Origin: Arcuatula senhousia | Lineage: Eukaryota > Mollusca > Bivalvia > Mytilida > Mytilidae | Reading direction: 5' to 3' | Length of the DNA stretch: 64,000 nt | Assembly (NCBI GenBank): GCA_963971305.1 | Contig: OZ020308.1 | Span: 28,425,275-28,489,274, forward strand | Program-made: the position numbers and the translations under genes | Notes under the pieces: generated by a model | What the model was told of the DNA's origin: nothing | The model's database searches: none | Seen by the model: the letters and a program-made list of their open reading frames with translations, nothing else | Shown: in pieces, positions 45,334 through 57,949 of the stretch | Layout: each line of letters starts with the position of its first letter | How positions within the stretch are numbered: position 1 is the stretch's first letter

Positions 45334-45532
45334 AGCGGGTTATTTTCGCGGTGGTTTAATTTTTGCTTATTTTCGCGGGTCGACGGAAATCGCCAAAATA
45401 ATAAAATTATGGAAATCGCAAACATATACATTCATACATGTCATAAGCCGCGAAAATAAAACCCGCAAAAATTTGTCACATACCTTATGACACAAAAACC
45501 GCGAAAATTTACACCCGCGAAAATAACCCGCT
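45334..45532. mobile_element. MITE with AGCGGGTTATTTTCGCGG termini
   Basis: The 199-bp element has ~18-bp inverted ends and several internal copies of TTTTCGCGG or its complement. TA borders are possible. Non-coding. Confidence 0.7.
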
Positions 45533-46541
45533 TTACTGAATTTACCACAAATGTTTACTTCTTTTTCATCTGATAATGACTTGTCGCTAATATGCTTAAT
45601 CCACGCTACGACTAGACCACATCATATTTCCAAACACACGTCTGTATCGGCAGAAAATATCAGTAAAATATGACGACGTGCCAAATAAAATGAAATCGGA
45701 AACGAAAGTGAAACGTCGAACGCCATTTGATGAAGCATTTTATTACGTTATTTCAATAACGCTAGAGGCGCTCAATTACGTATACTTTACTTTCACTAAC
45801 ACTAATTAATACATGTACTTACAAACTAACACCACAACGAATAAAAAAGTGTTTGCTAAAGTTATTCTATTAACAAATTTGATATCAGTTTGAGGAATTC
45901 AACCTCGGCTGCTCTTCAGTTGATATTGCTTTTCTTAGGGTATTAATCTACTCTATAACTCAGTCAGCTACATGTAATTAACATAATGAATATTTGAACT
46001 TTTTAGAAAAATTCAAAGTTGTTGCTATTTTTTTGTTGTTAAGTATATATTACACAACAGAACTAATGCGCCTCATTATTGAATCAGGAAGTATCATTTA
46101 GGACCCTCATTAACCAGAAAACTACAAGCGTATGGAGATGATCTACGAAATCAGCTAGATTAATCAATAGCGATTGCAGAAAGACTAGCACTGTGAGTTC
46201 CAAGCCGAACAATCTGAATAAGACACCAATGCAGGAGCAAACGACATAAGGGAACACTGTCATCCTAATCACCTACCGTTTCCAATTTAAGGAGACACTT
46301 GCGGTGATTTTTTGGTGCAATATTCCAGATTATCCACCTATTAACATTCGTTCTTTCCATATTTCATCATGTTATGGAACTAGCTACCCCATATTCTTAT
46401 TGCTCGTAAGTCATGTAAGTTATAGACTACCAAAATGAGATAGACAATGAATATTCGTTTTAAATTGCACGGTAAAAATAATACGGATTTTTTACCTGAA
46501 CAGTCAATGATACCTTCCAGAAACACTTAAAAGTCATCAAC
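45533..46541. other. No recognisable gene
   Basis: Short chance frames only. Confidence 0.35.
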
Positions 46542-46753
46542 TACTGTGGTTTCATTATAACTCGAGGGGTATCAATTTTCGTGGTTTTCGTGGATGACTT
46601 TTACCATCGAAAATTGATTTCCTACGAAAAGGAAATTTATTATTGATCTGTATACTTCAATCTCCAAACCCACGAAATGAAAAATCCACGAACTGATTGT
46701 TTCTCATCAAACCACGAAAATTGGTACCCACGAAAATAAATAAACCCACAGTA
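46542..46753. mobile_element. MITE with TACTGTGG termini and TTTTCGTGG motifs
   Basis: TACTGTGG and CCACAGTA bound ~212 bp. The arms share CAATTTTCGTGG and several TTCGTGG motifs occur inside. It is structurally parallel to the MITE at 45334 but a different family. Confidence 0.65.
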
Positions 46754-46989
46754 TACGAGGGCACAGCAGATGATGGCTTTGTACTCGGTATTTCGAAAAA
46801 GAAAGGATGAGAGTAATTTTTTATTCCAAAGCAAATTTTATGGCTCAGCTGGTTTCAATGACTAAATGTAACAATATACTACTTTTCCAACACCCCTTTT
46901 AAGCTAAGCATTTAAGCAAGCGAATGGATGGTACAATCTTTTATGGAACACAATGTAAGTATCACGTACAATCTACATTTTTTTTCATT

Positions 46990-47650
46990 TAACGGGCCAT
47001 AGCTTCTATAGGGGTCATCTGATAATTTAGGCCTTACGGACAATTTAAAATTTGTAGATATTAATTAGATGAACATTTAAGCAAACAACAGCTTTTCTCT
47101 ATCTGCAATAGTTCCATTCTATTGGTAATACACATGATGAAATGCTAATTTAGAGACAGTTACCCCTTAAGGGGGTCATCTGCCAACTTCGACTCTATGG
47201 AGACTTAGGGTATATTTAGTTTTTTCCAAAATCCAATAACCCACCGGTCTTTCAATTTTCTACCTCTAGCGTTTGTGTCTGATGAAGGTTTATCCAGAAA
47301 ATCGCTTCCTTTTTAATAACATTTAAGCAAGCAAACTTTTTCCCTATCTACTAACGTTCACAATTTATCAGGCAAAAACCACTATTTCTGCGTTTAAGGG
47401 GTCATTACCCCTATAAGGGGTCATCTGACAATTTCGACGTAATGGACAATTTTGTAAATCTCAATATTCCGAACTTTTAAACAAGCAAAACCTTTTCTCT
47501 ATCTATTTTTGTTCACAATCTATAAGACTAAAACCACTATTTTTGGTGTTTAAAGGAATCCTATAAGGGGTCATCTACCAATTTCGAGATAATGGACAAT
47601 TTTGTAGAGCTTAATAAGCTTAACAATAATCATTTGAAATTTCTTCAATA
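46990..47650 (+). repeat. Degenerate ~165-bp tandem units (AGCTCAC-family body)
   Basis: Three units share AACATTTAAGCAAGCAAA, TTTTCTCTATCT, GGGGTCATCTG and AATTTCGA. The array is interrupted at 47215-47320 by a stretch holding a hammerhead-like CTGATGA...GAAA (47279-47300). Related sequence occurs in the bodies of the elements at 36386 and 63495. Confidence 0.5.
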
Positions 47651-48773
47651 TCTTATATAGTTCTTGAGATATAAGACAAAATAAGTGCAAAAAACAGAAT
47701 AAAATAGGAAAAGGGGCAATAACTCCAACACGGTTTGTTGGAATTTCTTTAATTCGGCATTCTAAATTAGTTGTAATTGATATTACTTTTTTTCGAAACT
47801 TTCGATATTTTATGAAATTCCCATGCTAAACATGCTTAAGTGTCAATGTAATAAAACGTTTATTTTAACTTAAAAACCTAACATCCTCCATGGAAAACAT
47901 TTTCTGTACACTTATTTTGATTTTCCACTACATCCTAAGTTAGTTATAATGATTCTGTATTGATATTTTATAAAATATAAGAGGACTTAATAATACCGTT
48001 GTCGTCAACCCGGCGATACCTGTTATACATAAAATGTATTCAAAAAACATTAAACGGACACCAGCCTCTAATATAATGCAGTCTCTCCTTCGAAAGAGTG
48101 AAAGCGATACATTAAGGAATGAAAGGATAATAAACCATGTATATAACGATAAATTAATAACATTCTACAGATTTTCAAACGATAGCTAAAGACATAAACT
48201 ATATAACGTGTATAGAAACTTGCCACTTATTTCAGTTTTCTTTTATTAAATATTTATAAAGGAACCATACATAATTTCATAATTTCATGACTATGGTCTA
48301 GCGGAATAGATATTTGTTTAGAAAAGAAAAGAAAACACGTAAGGGCGCACCTGGCGATGTATGTTTTTGTAGTACCTTTTGTGTTAAGTACGACCAACCT
48401 CGTTTCTATCTTAAATTTTCTTGAATGTATAATTATTTTTAATATTGTATGAATGATAAAAAATCTTACCGCGGGATCAAAAGACTTTTTTAAAAAGCCA
48501 GGTTGGCCAATCAGGTATTTGATTACACCATGGAGACATATACTAATGCCATGTCAGATATTTTAAACTTATATAATATAATTGCTTCATAATCATAGGG
48601 ACAGAACCATTTTGACGTACATACAGCGTGTAGTTATTTTCAAAATATAATATCATTACATGTAGATGTGTTACCATATTCATTTGTTTTTCATATTCGG
48701 ACATTTAATAGTTTGAACAATTATACCATTTAAACATTTTGTGAGTTTAATTGGTTTTGTTGACCACTTTAAC

Positions 48774-50306
48774 ATGAAGAACATTTACATTGTAGCTTAC
48801 ATGTTGGTGGCAGTCATTATTTTGTGGCTACATGGAATAGCCATCTGTGTAGCAGTAAAAACAAAAGAGTTAAGGAAAAACCGCTTTTTACTGTTAACAT
48901 TATATTTAAGTTTAAGTGACTTTACATGCGGTACCAGTGTGATTTATGCTGGTATTGTTAGCATTGTCGGTCAATATTCACCCGTTTTATTCCAGTGCAT
49001 GCTTAGTAGACGACTCATCAGTACATATCTTCTGTCATCTTTATTCTTATCCTTGATTATTTCCATCGAAAGACTCAACTCTACATTTGTTCACAAAAAT
49101 AAAGTTTTAACCTTTCTCACCAGTGACAAGTTCATACTAGTTTCTCTTGTGATCATTCATATGCTAACTTTTGTGAAGTTTGGATTGGAAACAATAAAAG
49201 ACCCAAATCAAGCTGCATGTAGTTACGAATACACATATTAGAACAGATTTGTCAACTCAGAAGATGTTCTTCTCTTTGTTGTAATACTAGTTATTATTTT
49301 CTTTTGCATCCTTGTGATATTAAGGCTTAAACGTAAAATGAAAGTCAACAAAATTATAACTGTTACAGCTTCCTCAACTGTCCAAATGCCAGATAACCAA
49401 TTTGAAATGGGCGTGAATTTAGTAGAAGAAAAAGAAATGCATGTTCAAGAAAAAGAGGATATATTTGACAAAACATTGAGGGTCGAAATTGGAGATGGAA
49501 AGAAAAAGGAAAATGTGAGACTGCGAAAAGTACGGACGCAATATCATACAACATTTGGAAGGACCAACGAGATATTGACAATTAATTTGGAAGAAAACAA
49601 GCCTTCGACAAGTTCCGAATGCATGAAAACACGACTGACAGAATCACATCCTTCGACAAGCACAAATAGCCATATTGAAGTCCTGGATTTCCAAACTGAT
49701 GACCAGCACAAGGCAGTGGCCGTCGTAGAAAACCGAGGAGCCAAGGAAGATTCCGTGATCATACATAAAAAAAGATGCAAAATCGACCGGTCCGAGCTCG
49801 AGACGGCAGAGGCTAAGTGTAACGATATTGCAGAAATAGAAAAAGAATCGAACGATAATCTAGCCTTGATATGTACTGATAATTCAACAAGCGTAGTGTT
49901 TACTCCAGAACATCTATCTACAAACACTTCTGAAAGTACACGTGTAAAAGGTATAAAAAAGAACGACAGGGGCTCTATGATAGGTACTTCAAAACCAATG
50001 ATGTCTCGACAACAAACCAATGAAATGAGCGGCAATTCTATGAATTCTTCTAAACAAAGCACAAGAAAACTACGCAAGGGCATTGTTTCGCTTATCATAA
50101 CTTTTGTAGCACTTGTGCTTACATATCTACCACGTTTTTGTGCAGTTATCTTCGTAAGAATAAACGGAATAGAGAAAACGCCAAGTTCCTTGCTACAGTT
50201 TGCAAACTTTTCTTGTCTTTTAGCTCCTCTTTTGGACCCTGTCATTTACATTTTATTATTGCCGCAATACAGAAGTATCATTCTGAAAAAGGTACGTTGT
50301 TGTTAG
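48774..50306 (+). pseudogene. GPCR paralogue with one in-frame TAG
   Basis: It aligns end to end with the receptor at 22598. The same frame is kept throughout; only codon 156 (49239-49241) is TAG where the other copy has TCG (Ser), in the second extracellular loop just after Cys-Ser-Tyr. Beyond the stop, TM5, the long third loop (Lys/Glu-rich, many changes), TM6 (TYLPRFCAVIF) and TM7 (APLLDPVIYILL) are intact for 354 more codons. TM7 has DPVIY, closer to the class A consensus than the DFVIY of copy 1. One nonsense change without other damage suggests very recent inactivation, a segregating null allele or an assembly error. Confidence 0.8.
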
Positions 50307-50371
50307 CAGTTATGTAGATTTTTAACCTCTTGGAGAACTGTTTTCCCCTGTTTTTGGTCTGCTGTTATGAT

Positions 50372-50465
50372 AGGTTGTCCATTGTGGTTTTTCTAAATTG
50401 CCGTTTGATTGTGGGCTGTGTCGCGTACACTTATTCCACATCTCTTTATTTTCTATTGTATATTG
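50372..50465 (+). repeat. Small dispersed repeat (CCATTGTGG type)
   Basis: Close match to 10802-10900, inserted in the 3' flank of the GPCR pseudogene; absent from copy 1. Confidence 0.65.
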
Positions 50466-50594
50466 TAAGCTAGACACCTGTCCATACATTATATATATAT
50501 ATTTATCATACATTTAGCTTTGATACCTTTAAATTTGTCCGTGTGTAACAGCCGTAAATTTACAAGCCATATCTTACCAAGGGACTTTTTTTTT

Positions 50595-50905
50595 GCCATA
50601 CCAAGCCCTCGCGTGCACAAAAGTGGGAAAATATGGCCATATCAAGACCTGGCGTGCACAAAAGGTGGGCAAATATGCCATATCAAGGTCTAGAGCCTCA
50701 CTTTGAAATTTGATATCACAGTATTTTTATATCGTCTCCTATTTATTTTTATTTGTTTGCTGAAAATGTATGATAAAAAGATTATGACACAGGGTTTTCC
50801 ATACCAGGTCCCATATCATTCCTCGACCCATATTAGGTCTTGGCTACCGCCTCGACCTAATATGGGAGTCTCGGAATGATATGGGACTTGATATGGAAAA
50901 CCCTG
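50595..50905. repeat. 41-bp tandem units plus a long hairpin
   Basis: Units at 50595, 50636 and 50677 share GCCATATCAAG and CGTGCACAAAAG. At 50790-50905 two ~50-bp arms (CAGGGTTTTCCATA, GTCCCATATCATTCC, CATATTAGGTC) pair around a ~14-base loop. The CCATATCAAG motif occurs in both parts, which suggests one element. It is absent from GPCR copy 1. Confidence 0.65.
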
Positions 50906-51160
50906 GGTAATAATCTATATATATTAAGGGGTATTTTTGATTTTTAGTTTCAATGATATATCAAGGGTTACATGTACCATTTCCCGTTAATGAATTAACT
51001 TTCTTTAAAATTTGCCAAAGGGTGTGTTGTAGATGCACCGTAAAAATAATAATAAAAAAGGCAAGCTTCCTAAATTACTCAAAGGTTTTGTTGATTTTCA
51101 TTGAAATAAAAAATGGACAATTACAAGGGAACATTACGTGTGTATACAATTTTTGTTCTT

Positions 51161-51861
51161 AAAAAATTGTATTGTTCTGTGATAAACTAGTACTGGGCTT
51201 ATATATTGCATTAGAATACAATCCCTGAATCATTCATGAAAAATGACCTAAAATTGCACATTTTGATACATATAATCTCCTACTACTACGATGCAAAAAC
51301 ATTTCTAATTCACTTATGATATTTCTTATCATAGTAAAACCATAATTTACTTGAAAAAAACTGTTTAAAAGATTTCAAATCAAACCAAAAGTCTAAAACA
51401 CGCAACTAAGAAAGTTTTTTTTAACAGTCAGTTTTTTTTTCGTTAAGAAACTTGTTTGAACAAAAATTTTCAGTAATTAGAAGTTAATTTTGGTAAGTCA
51501 GATGACCACTCTCCTGTTCCTCCTTATAGAAATCGTGAAAATTCACGTAGGTGTCTGATGTTTTTTTTCTTCGTCGTCTTTATCATTCATATAGGTATAA
51601 ATGTACTATTCATAATAAAAAATCGTTTTGCAAAAGCGTTGAAATTTTTCAAGGAATTGTAATAACATGTAATTACATCTTGTTACAAAAACTAATGAAC
51701 TGGGCACCCTTTTTCACATCATCATACACGTATGATGCGAAACGTCTTGTGAGCTATTGGCATCTTTCAGTATTTGTCATCGCCATTTTCCTTCTCCTAT
51801 GTCAAGCTTTCTGTAAGAGGTTTTTTTTTGCACCATACATAATTTTTTCACCAATAGTTTT
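51161..51861. other. No recognisable gene
   Basis: A 118-codon plus frame (51551-51907) has no family resemblance and runs into the repeat at 51862. Confidence 0.35.
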
Positions 51862-52286
51862 TATACCCCTCCACACGAAGTGGCAAGGTATTATGTTATA
51901 CCCTTAGTTTCTTTCAGTGTCTGTCCGTCCCCCGAAGGTTTACGACCAATAAATTGGACACGCGTCAGGGGATTTGAATTAAATTTTGCACAGCTGTTTA
52001 GTACAATAAAATACAGGTCAAGGACAATTTCCAGCATGATCTGAAAAATAATTATGAGCTTGGCCACTTTCAAAAATCATATTTCATGAATTTTTGTGTT
52101 TCCGACTGATAACTTGAAAACGCGTCAAGGCTTAGGGAATTTAATGCATTTTGCACAGCTGTTTAGTACAATAAAATACAGGTCAAGTTTTATTTCCAGC
52201 ATGACCTGAAAATAGTTTTTGAGATTGGCCACTTTGAAACTAAATTTTATGAACTATCGATATTTATTTATATCGTGGCAGGGTAT
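51862..52286 (+). mobile_element. ATACCCCGCCAC element, copy 2
   Basis: Inverse of 39044-39472, with the same two internal direct units (CACAGCTGTTTAGTACAATA, ATTTCCAGCATGA, TTGGCCACTTT) and worn ends. Confidence 0.7.
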
Positions 52287-53029
52287 CATTTAATGTCCAA
52301 TATCATGTCCTATTTTTAATTTGAAAATAGACACACCATGAGCTACACTTTGAAATTTAATTTGAAAAAAGACATGCTTCTGAGTTAGTTTGAAAGATTC
52401 CGAAGGTTTGCCTACAAATGGTAAAAGAAGTGCATAAACTTTTTTAAGAAAATTTCTGAGTTTACAAAAGTATGTTCAATAAAATTATGCATTTCTTTAT
52501 ATTTTATTGGACCTTAAAACGATGACGAAAAAAGTTGGTGCTTTTGAGTGTGCAAAGACACAAAAGACACAAAAATGTGTCAAAAAGTAGTCAAAATTGG
52601 CAAATTTGATCATCAATTATCCCTTTGTCAATACATGTATCTGAAATAAAAAATTCGTTGAGTTAACAAAATAAAAAAAAAACTGTTTATAATAAATCAC
52701 TTTTAGTTTTAAAGTAAAGTTTTTAAAAAATGATTTTTAAAAAGAAATTTCAAACTCCTTTCAGTCCCAAATTTTCTGGTAAGTTTGAATTTAGTTTTGG
52801 CTGATGTTGTGATAACCTGCACAATTTCCCTAAGAAATCTCATTTTCTGAGGTAATTTAATGGATTTTTTTTTAACATGACACCAATATGTGCAGAAAGG
52901 ACGCTCTGTTTAATACCCGCGAGATAAAGTTTTCAATGTTGAACTTCTTTATTTATAATTTTCGAAATTGACATTTTATAAATGACGTTATCTTAAGACG
53001 GAGAAAGAAAACGTTGAAATAAGCAAAGA
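52287..53029. other. Unassigned AT-rich stretch
   Basis: Nothing recognisable. Confidence 0.35.
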
Positions 53030-53166
53030 GGAAGGAACCAATGGGGCATTCGAGTGTCAAAAGTCCGAACGGACAACGACGAAACCGGTAAACACGAACA
53101 AGAACAGCACGAAGAAACACAAAAGCCACCGAACAAAAATTAACAACGCGAACTCAAGTCGTAACA
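53030..53166 (-). mobile_element. Naiad 3' tail, truncated
   Basis: On the minus strand: GACTTGAGTTCGCGTTGTTA, GTTCTTGTTCGTGTTTACCG, TCCGTTCGGACTTTTGACAC, CCCCATTGGTTCC. Coding sequence absent. Confidence 0.7.
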
Positions 53167-53171
53167 AATTA

Positions 53172-53745
53172 TTATAGTACCATACAGGGTCGCGTCCCGC
53201 TCCTTCAAATGAAAAATATTTCATATTCTGAAAACCATAGAGATCCCCACCCTATAAGCATATAAATTAGTGCTCCCTATGAAAAGACAAATCGTTTTGG
53301 TACTTAATTGGGTCTTCCCCGAACCCCTCAAATAACAATATACTTTATATCTTAAATTCAAACAGATCCCCACCCTATAACCATATATATTATTACTGGA
53401 TTTGATAAGATGTATCATTTTGCACCATGGGGTGAATGGGTCATGCCTCGACCCCCTAAAATGACAAAATATCTCATATCTTATCTTTGATATCCCCACC
53501 TAATTATAATCAAATATATTCTTACACTTTATGATAAGATTAAGCATTTGATACCATTGGGTGGTCTGAGGCGGTTCAGTTTCTGTCCCTTAAATGAAAA
53601 AAATACTCCATAACGTAAAAACATGGAGATCTCCCATCCCTCTAATCACATCTATTATACATGTAGTTCCTAGTTGATAAGACGAATCATTTTGTACCAT
53701 AGGGGGTCTGAAAGGATTTCATAGGGTCCTGATTGGGAATCTTCG
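53172..53745. repeat. Degenerate tandem array, ~125-bp units
   Basis: AGATCCCCACCCTATAA or variants recur at about 53240, 53362, 53488 and 53626, with TTTTGTACCATAGGG and AATGAAAAATAT between. The 92-codon minus frame inside is repeat read-through. Confidence 0.75.
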
Positions 53746-55177
53746 TTTGGACTTAAAAAACAGTTTACAATTATTACTTGTTCGATCTAAATTTATTTGG
53801 TATTTCATCGTGTTTATTAAAGGTCATAAATTGAATTTTATAGTTTTCACATTTCAAATAATAATGAATGAAACTTGAAATAATTAATACAATGTATGTG
53901 CATTGTCGATATCCTTGCATTGTTTTGATTTTAAAGAGAAATAAAACAGAACATTACTAATCATTTACCAAATTAAGTCTTCTGTGAGGTACTACTTAAG
54001 GATGCTCGCTAGTCTAGTTATGGGATTTCTGTCATTTTTCGGAATCCTCGGGCTTTTACCATCAAAATAGGGTTAATTTTTTGGCCCATGAACACCCTAT
54101 TTTCTTATAATCAATGCCTTAATAAATAAGTGATTTACAAAGTTTAATCAAATCCTATTTATTCTAGATCTGTCATGGGAAAACAGATAAATAGTGTCAA
54201 TGCTAAACCTATGAAAACGTCAGAGATAACATTTTCCCGCCAAAACTTCAACGTCAATTATCTTGAAAAGGAGGTCATGAACCTATTATCTATTTTTGGA
54301 TTATTTTTTATACCATTTACAATTATCTTTTCATTTGAAGCATCAAATTTGAAACCCTTTTTATTGTCAATAATATCAGCGAACATCCGTAAGCAGTAAA
54401 TAAGAATTCTTGAATATAACTTAGATGTTTAAAAGCTTAAATCTTTGTATGATTAATCAATTTACGGCTTTATTACTGGTCACAGTTTTGTTATTCCATG
54501 TGTTGTGCGATTTGCTACGTCTAATGCCTTTTCGTGTTGTATTTCATATTCATGTATTATTATCAACATTCGATGTAACCACCTTTACTTTCATATGAAT
54601 ATATAATTCTTTGTTAAAATGTTGTTTTGCAATTGCATTGGATATGTTTATGTCTTTTTATTGTTTGTAATTATATTATGAGGAAATAAAGTGATAAATA
54701 AAGTACCATGATGATCGTTTTATACTTTTAGTCAACATTATCGACACTGTCATTAGTTTCATTTCATCTGCCACAATTTGCATCATTTTTGTCCGTAGTC
54801 ATCGTTGTTTCTCCTTGGTTGACTGATACTGTCATTGCATTACATTTTCTTCTGAATAATTCACGTATACCTACGGGATATCTTCTGTCAAGACTTCACA
54901 ATTTATCAAACAAAATGGCCATTTTTGCTTAACAGAGGTTCAGACTACAGTTTTGAAGTTATAAGAGATAGATTTTTTTGTAATTCTTATGCTTCGAAAG
55001 CTCTACAATAGTCTCCTTTTGGTCGAAATTGTAAGATGACCCTTATAGAGTTTAGAATTCTTTAAAGACCTTGGAATAAAAACTAGTCAGATGGCACATT
55101 ATTAAAGAACATAAAGTTGGTTAAGCCTTATAAATTGAAAGCTGAAAATAAAGGTATTTTTAAAAAAGAAAACGTTT
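53746..55177. other. No supported gene
   Basis: A 74-codon plus frame at 54175-54399 has no family resemblance. Around 54900-55060 there is worn AGCTCAC-family body sequence (GTTATAAGAGATAG, CTCTACAATAGTCTCC). Confidence 0.35.
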
Positions 55178-55550
55178 GTTAGTTAGTTATTGCTTTACTC
55201 CTGAGCAAAGCAATCTCGACTATACACGATATATGAACATAAAAGGGGTCATATATGTACAATCAACATAAAATGATGATGAATTGGAGGTAATGGGAAG
55301 ATGAGGCTAATCGGGGAGGAAAGTTTGACTGCCACTGAAAAAAACAGTGATGGGTATGGACAGGCGAGTTAGCCCACTCTGTAGGGTTCTGTGACGTGTG
55401 AAGAACATGACAATTTTCCAAACACGATGTACCACTATGGATTGCTGTCAGGTTTTCTGCATTGTAGCTTGACAACCCCGGCATTCAATATGACAGGACT
55501 GCTCCATTAATCAAACGGTGAATCATATCCCAGTCCAGTCCTGTCCCTTA
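55178..55550 (-). mobile_element. SINE-like repeat, inverted
   Basis: Similar to 62450-62645 (AGTTAGTTATTGCTTTACTC, GACTGCCACTG, AGTGATGGGTA). On the minus strand CATAGTGGTACATCGTGTTT and TGTTCTTCACACGTCA relate to the SINE body. A GT run follows at 55697. The rest to 56041 is unassigned. Confidence 0.5.
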
Positions 55551-56041
55551 AAATACCGAGCTGAGATAATGTTTGTTAGCACTAAAAAACCAAAAACCTG
55601 CGTTCTAAGTATCATGTACCGCATGTGTTGTAACAAGCAGGAACAACACGGAGCACTACTCGTTTGGACCTCACTTCATTTTCTTGACTGTAGTTAAGTG
55701 TGTGTGTGTGTGTGGGGGTGGGTGGGTGATTTATTTGCTTGGTTGATTTGTTTTTTGTTCGTCTTGTATTTTATATCTACTGATTCTACCTTAGCCTTTT
55801 CAGACTAATGATAGTTGAAAGATTAAGTTATTCGCCTTTGTTTCTTCAAATAAAGACCAATTAATACCTCGGACATTGTCACCAGAGACGAACCTCTAAA
55901 TAAATCCGATTGTTTGTGTTCCACCCGGCCTAACTTGTTAGATTACCCAGCGTTATATGTGCTATCTATGTGTTTCCATTTTCATTAATTTTAATCTAAT
56001 TTGGAATTTTAAGAAATCTTAATATAAAAATGTAAATGTTG

Positions 56042-56290
56042 GCTCTAAAGAAACAGGGCACCAATGTGAAACTTGAATTTCAAAAAAAACGAACGAAAAA
56101 TTTGCAAACCATACAACACGAACGAGTGCAACAAGGTGAAACAAACAACAACAAAAATACATAGTTAAGTGCATAGAAATCAACAACGCGGTCTGAAGTA
56201 TGGAGCGAGAGCAACACGGTGAAACAGACAACATAAAAACACATAGTGAAGTGCATAGCAATCAACAACGCGGACATAAGTCATAACTTT
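56042..56290 (-). mobile_element. Naiad-like 3' tail with 83-bp internal duplication
   Basis: Minus strand shows GCGTTGTTGATT, TGTTGTCTGTTTCACC and a closing CATTGGTGCCCTGTTTCTT. The GCAACA.GGTGAAACA unit is duplicated (56128 and 56211). It is more diverged than the other tails, so may be another subfamily. Confidence 0.5.
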
Positions 56291-57949
56291 TGCTGACCGG
56301 CGTGCTCCGTATTTAGTGGTACATTTTTAACCCAGTTTCAGCTTATTTTAGCTACTAAAAAAATAATTGGCAAATTCATTCATGAAAGCATTCATGTTAA
56401 GAAAATTTAAATTTTCACTTCCTGTGCTTTTTTCATTTCCTGTCAGTCGATATTTTTCTCCCTTTCTTCATAATAGATTTAAACTGTATCCGAAATTAAA
56501 TGGCCTAGATTTATGACGCGCTATGGCCGTAGACATAACATTTCAGAAAAAATCTGTAAAAATTAGAGAAAACAGCAAAACAAACAAAATTTAAACTTGG
56601 CGTGCATCAACGTGCATTCATCAAGTAATCTGAAACTTGGTATTTTGACAGAAATTGTACAGATAAATACGAGGGATACCACTTTTCATTTTTATCTACG
56701 TTAGGGTCACCATTAATTTAAGAAGTGAACTATCTTCAAAATAACAAATCTTTTAATGAAATGTTGGAGTAGCTACTTGTTTTACACATCCATCACGTTT
56801 CAAAAGGTGAATTAAACCTCTCAAATCATGTAAAGATAAAACAAATCCCGATGATCAACCAACATCTTATGTGTGTTTACCTCTTCCATTGATTTTTTTT
56901 AATGATACCTCTTCCATTTTTTTTTAATTGAAAACAATTCTCAAGGAGTAACGCGTTCTAAACATTTTGTTTTTGCGTCAGGAAAATATTTTACGTCTTA
57001 CAAGCTCTGGAATATTGTTTAAGTAGTGATATTTATGGCATTTAACTGGAATGGAATTAGTGTTGCTACACAGGAAGGGAAAATAAATGGCATCGCTTTC
57101 AGATTAAAAATACATCAAAATGTGTTTGGAATAACTTGTTTTTCGATCTTTTAGCGACTTTTTTTATTTGTTTACACAATAGCTTTTGTTATGCTTGACG
57201 AAACTACTTGAAACTTTCATTAATGTTACTCTACAATAAAAGAAAGAGTTGGATGGATTTTGAATGTTTCCTCTTTTTTCGTCTAGAAATTAGGGGTCTA
57301 ACAGGGGCTTAAAATGACACTTTAATTTGTTTTCCACAGTAACTTAAGTTTTGGTTGACCGATTGCTTAGAAATTTTGTTTTTACATGTATAATAATGTT
57401 CCTTGCCATTTAATGATTGATTGGCATGATTTTTAGGTCCCCCTTTTTTTCGTTGAGAAATTAGGGTTCCAAAAGGGGCAAAAATGCAATTTGTTTATTG
57501 ATGGTCAGTAGAAATGTGGCACTATACCCAAACTCTTTGATTGACAGGAAGTGACGTACATCTCCATACCAGTTGACATTCCTAAATTAAAATGGCTTTT
57601 TGGAACCAAAGACAGAGAAAAAGAACAAGGTTCAAAGGAAAGATGAAATCATTCAAATTCCTACACCTTCGCATAAAAAACATTTAAGGGAGGAGGTATA
57701 GAAACTCCTTTTTTAAACTCATTATCAGCTTTCAAGAAAACAAGAAAGATTTATGTAATATGCTGAGTTCTTTATCTCGGTATTTTTTCTGATCACTCCC
57801 GACCAGTATCTTAAAATATACAAAACAATGAAATTGTGTTTGAATATATAATCTCTATGTGAGTTAACAGATTCTTAAAAAAAACTTGGTATGTTCCCAG
57901 TTTTTAAAAAAAAAACCTTGATGATGCTGTTAATGTGATAGATGTTTTT

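Larger units (their letters stand above)
47780..51160 (+). repeat. Segmental duplication, copy 2 (contains GPCR pseudogene)
   Basis: Same orientation as copy 1 at 21590-24590. The first ~100 codons of the gene are the most alike. The third intracellular loop and the 3' flank are more diverged, and two repeats are inserted in the 3' flank. Confidence 0.8.

Noticed and set aside
47279..47310. Hammerhead at CTGATGAAGG...CCAGAAAA
   Set aside because: Stem II has only two pairs and the closing pair is A-A; kept only as a degenerate relic inside the repeat note.
48378..48502. Shared GPCR upstream block as the proven promoter
   Set aside because: Position is suggestive, but no TATA or initiator is evident and a detached copy exists, so promoter function is not claimed.
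49544..50245. 233-codon minus frame
   Set aside because: Shadow of the GPCR pseudogene coding strand, no family resemblance.
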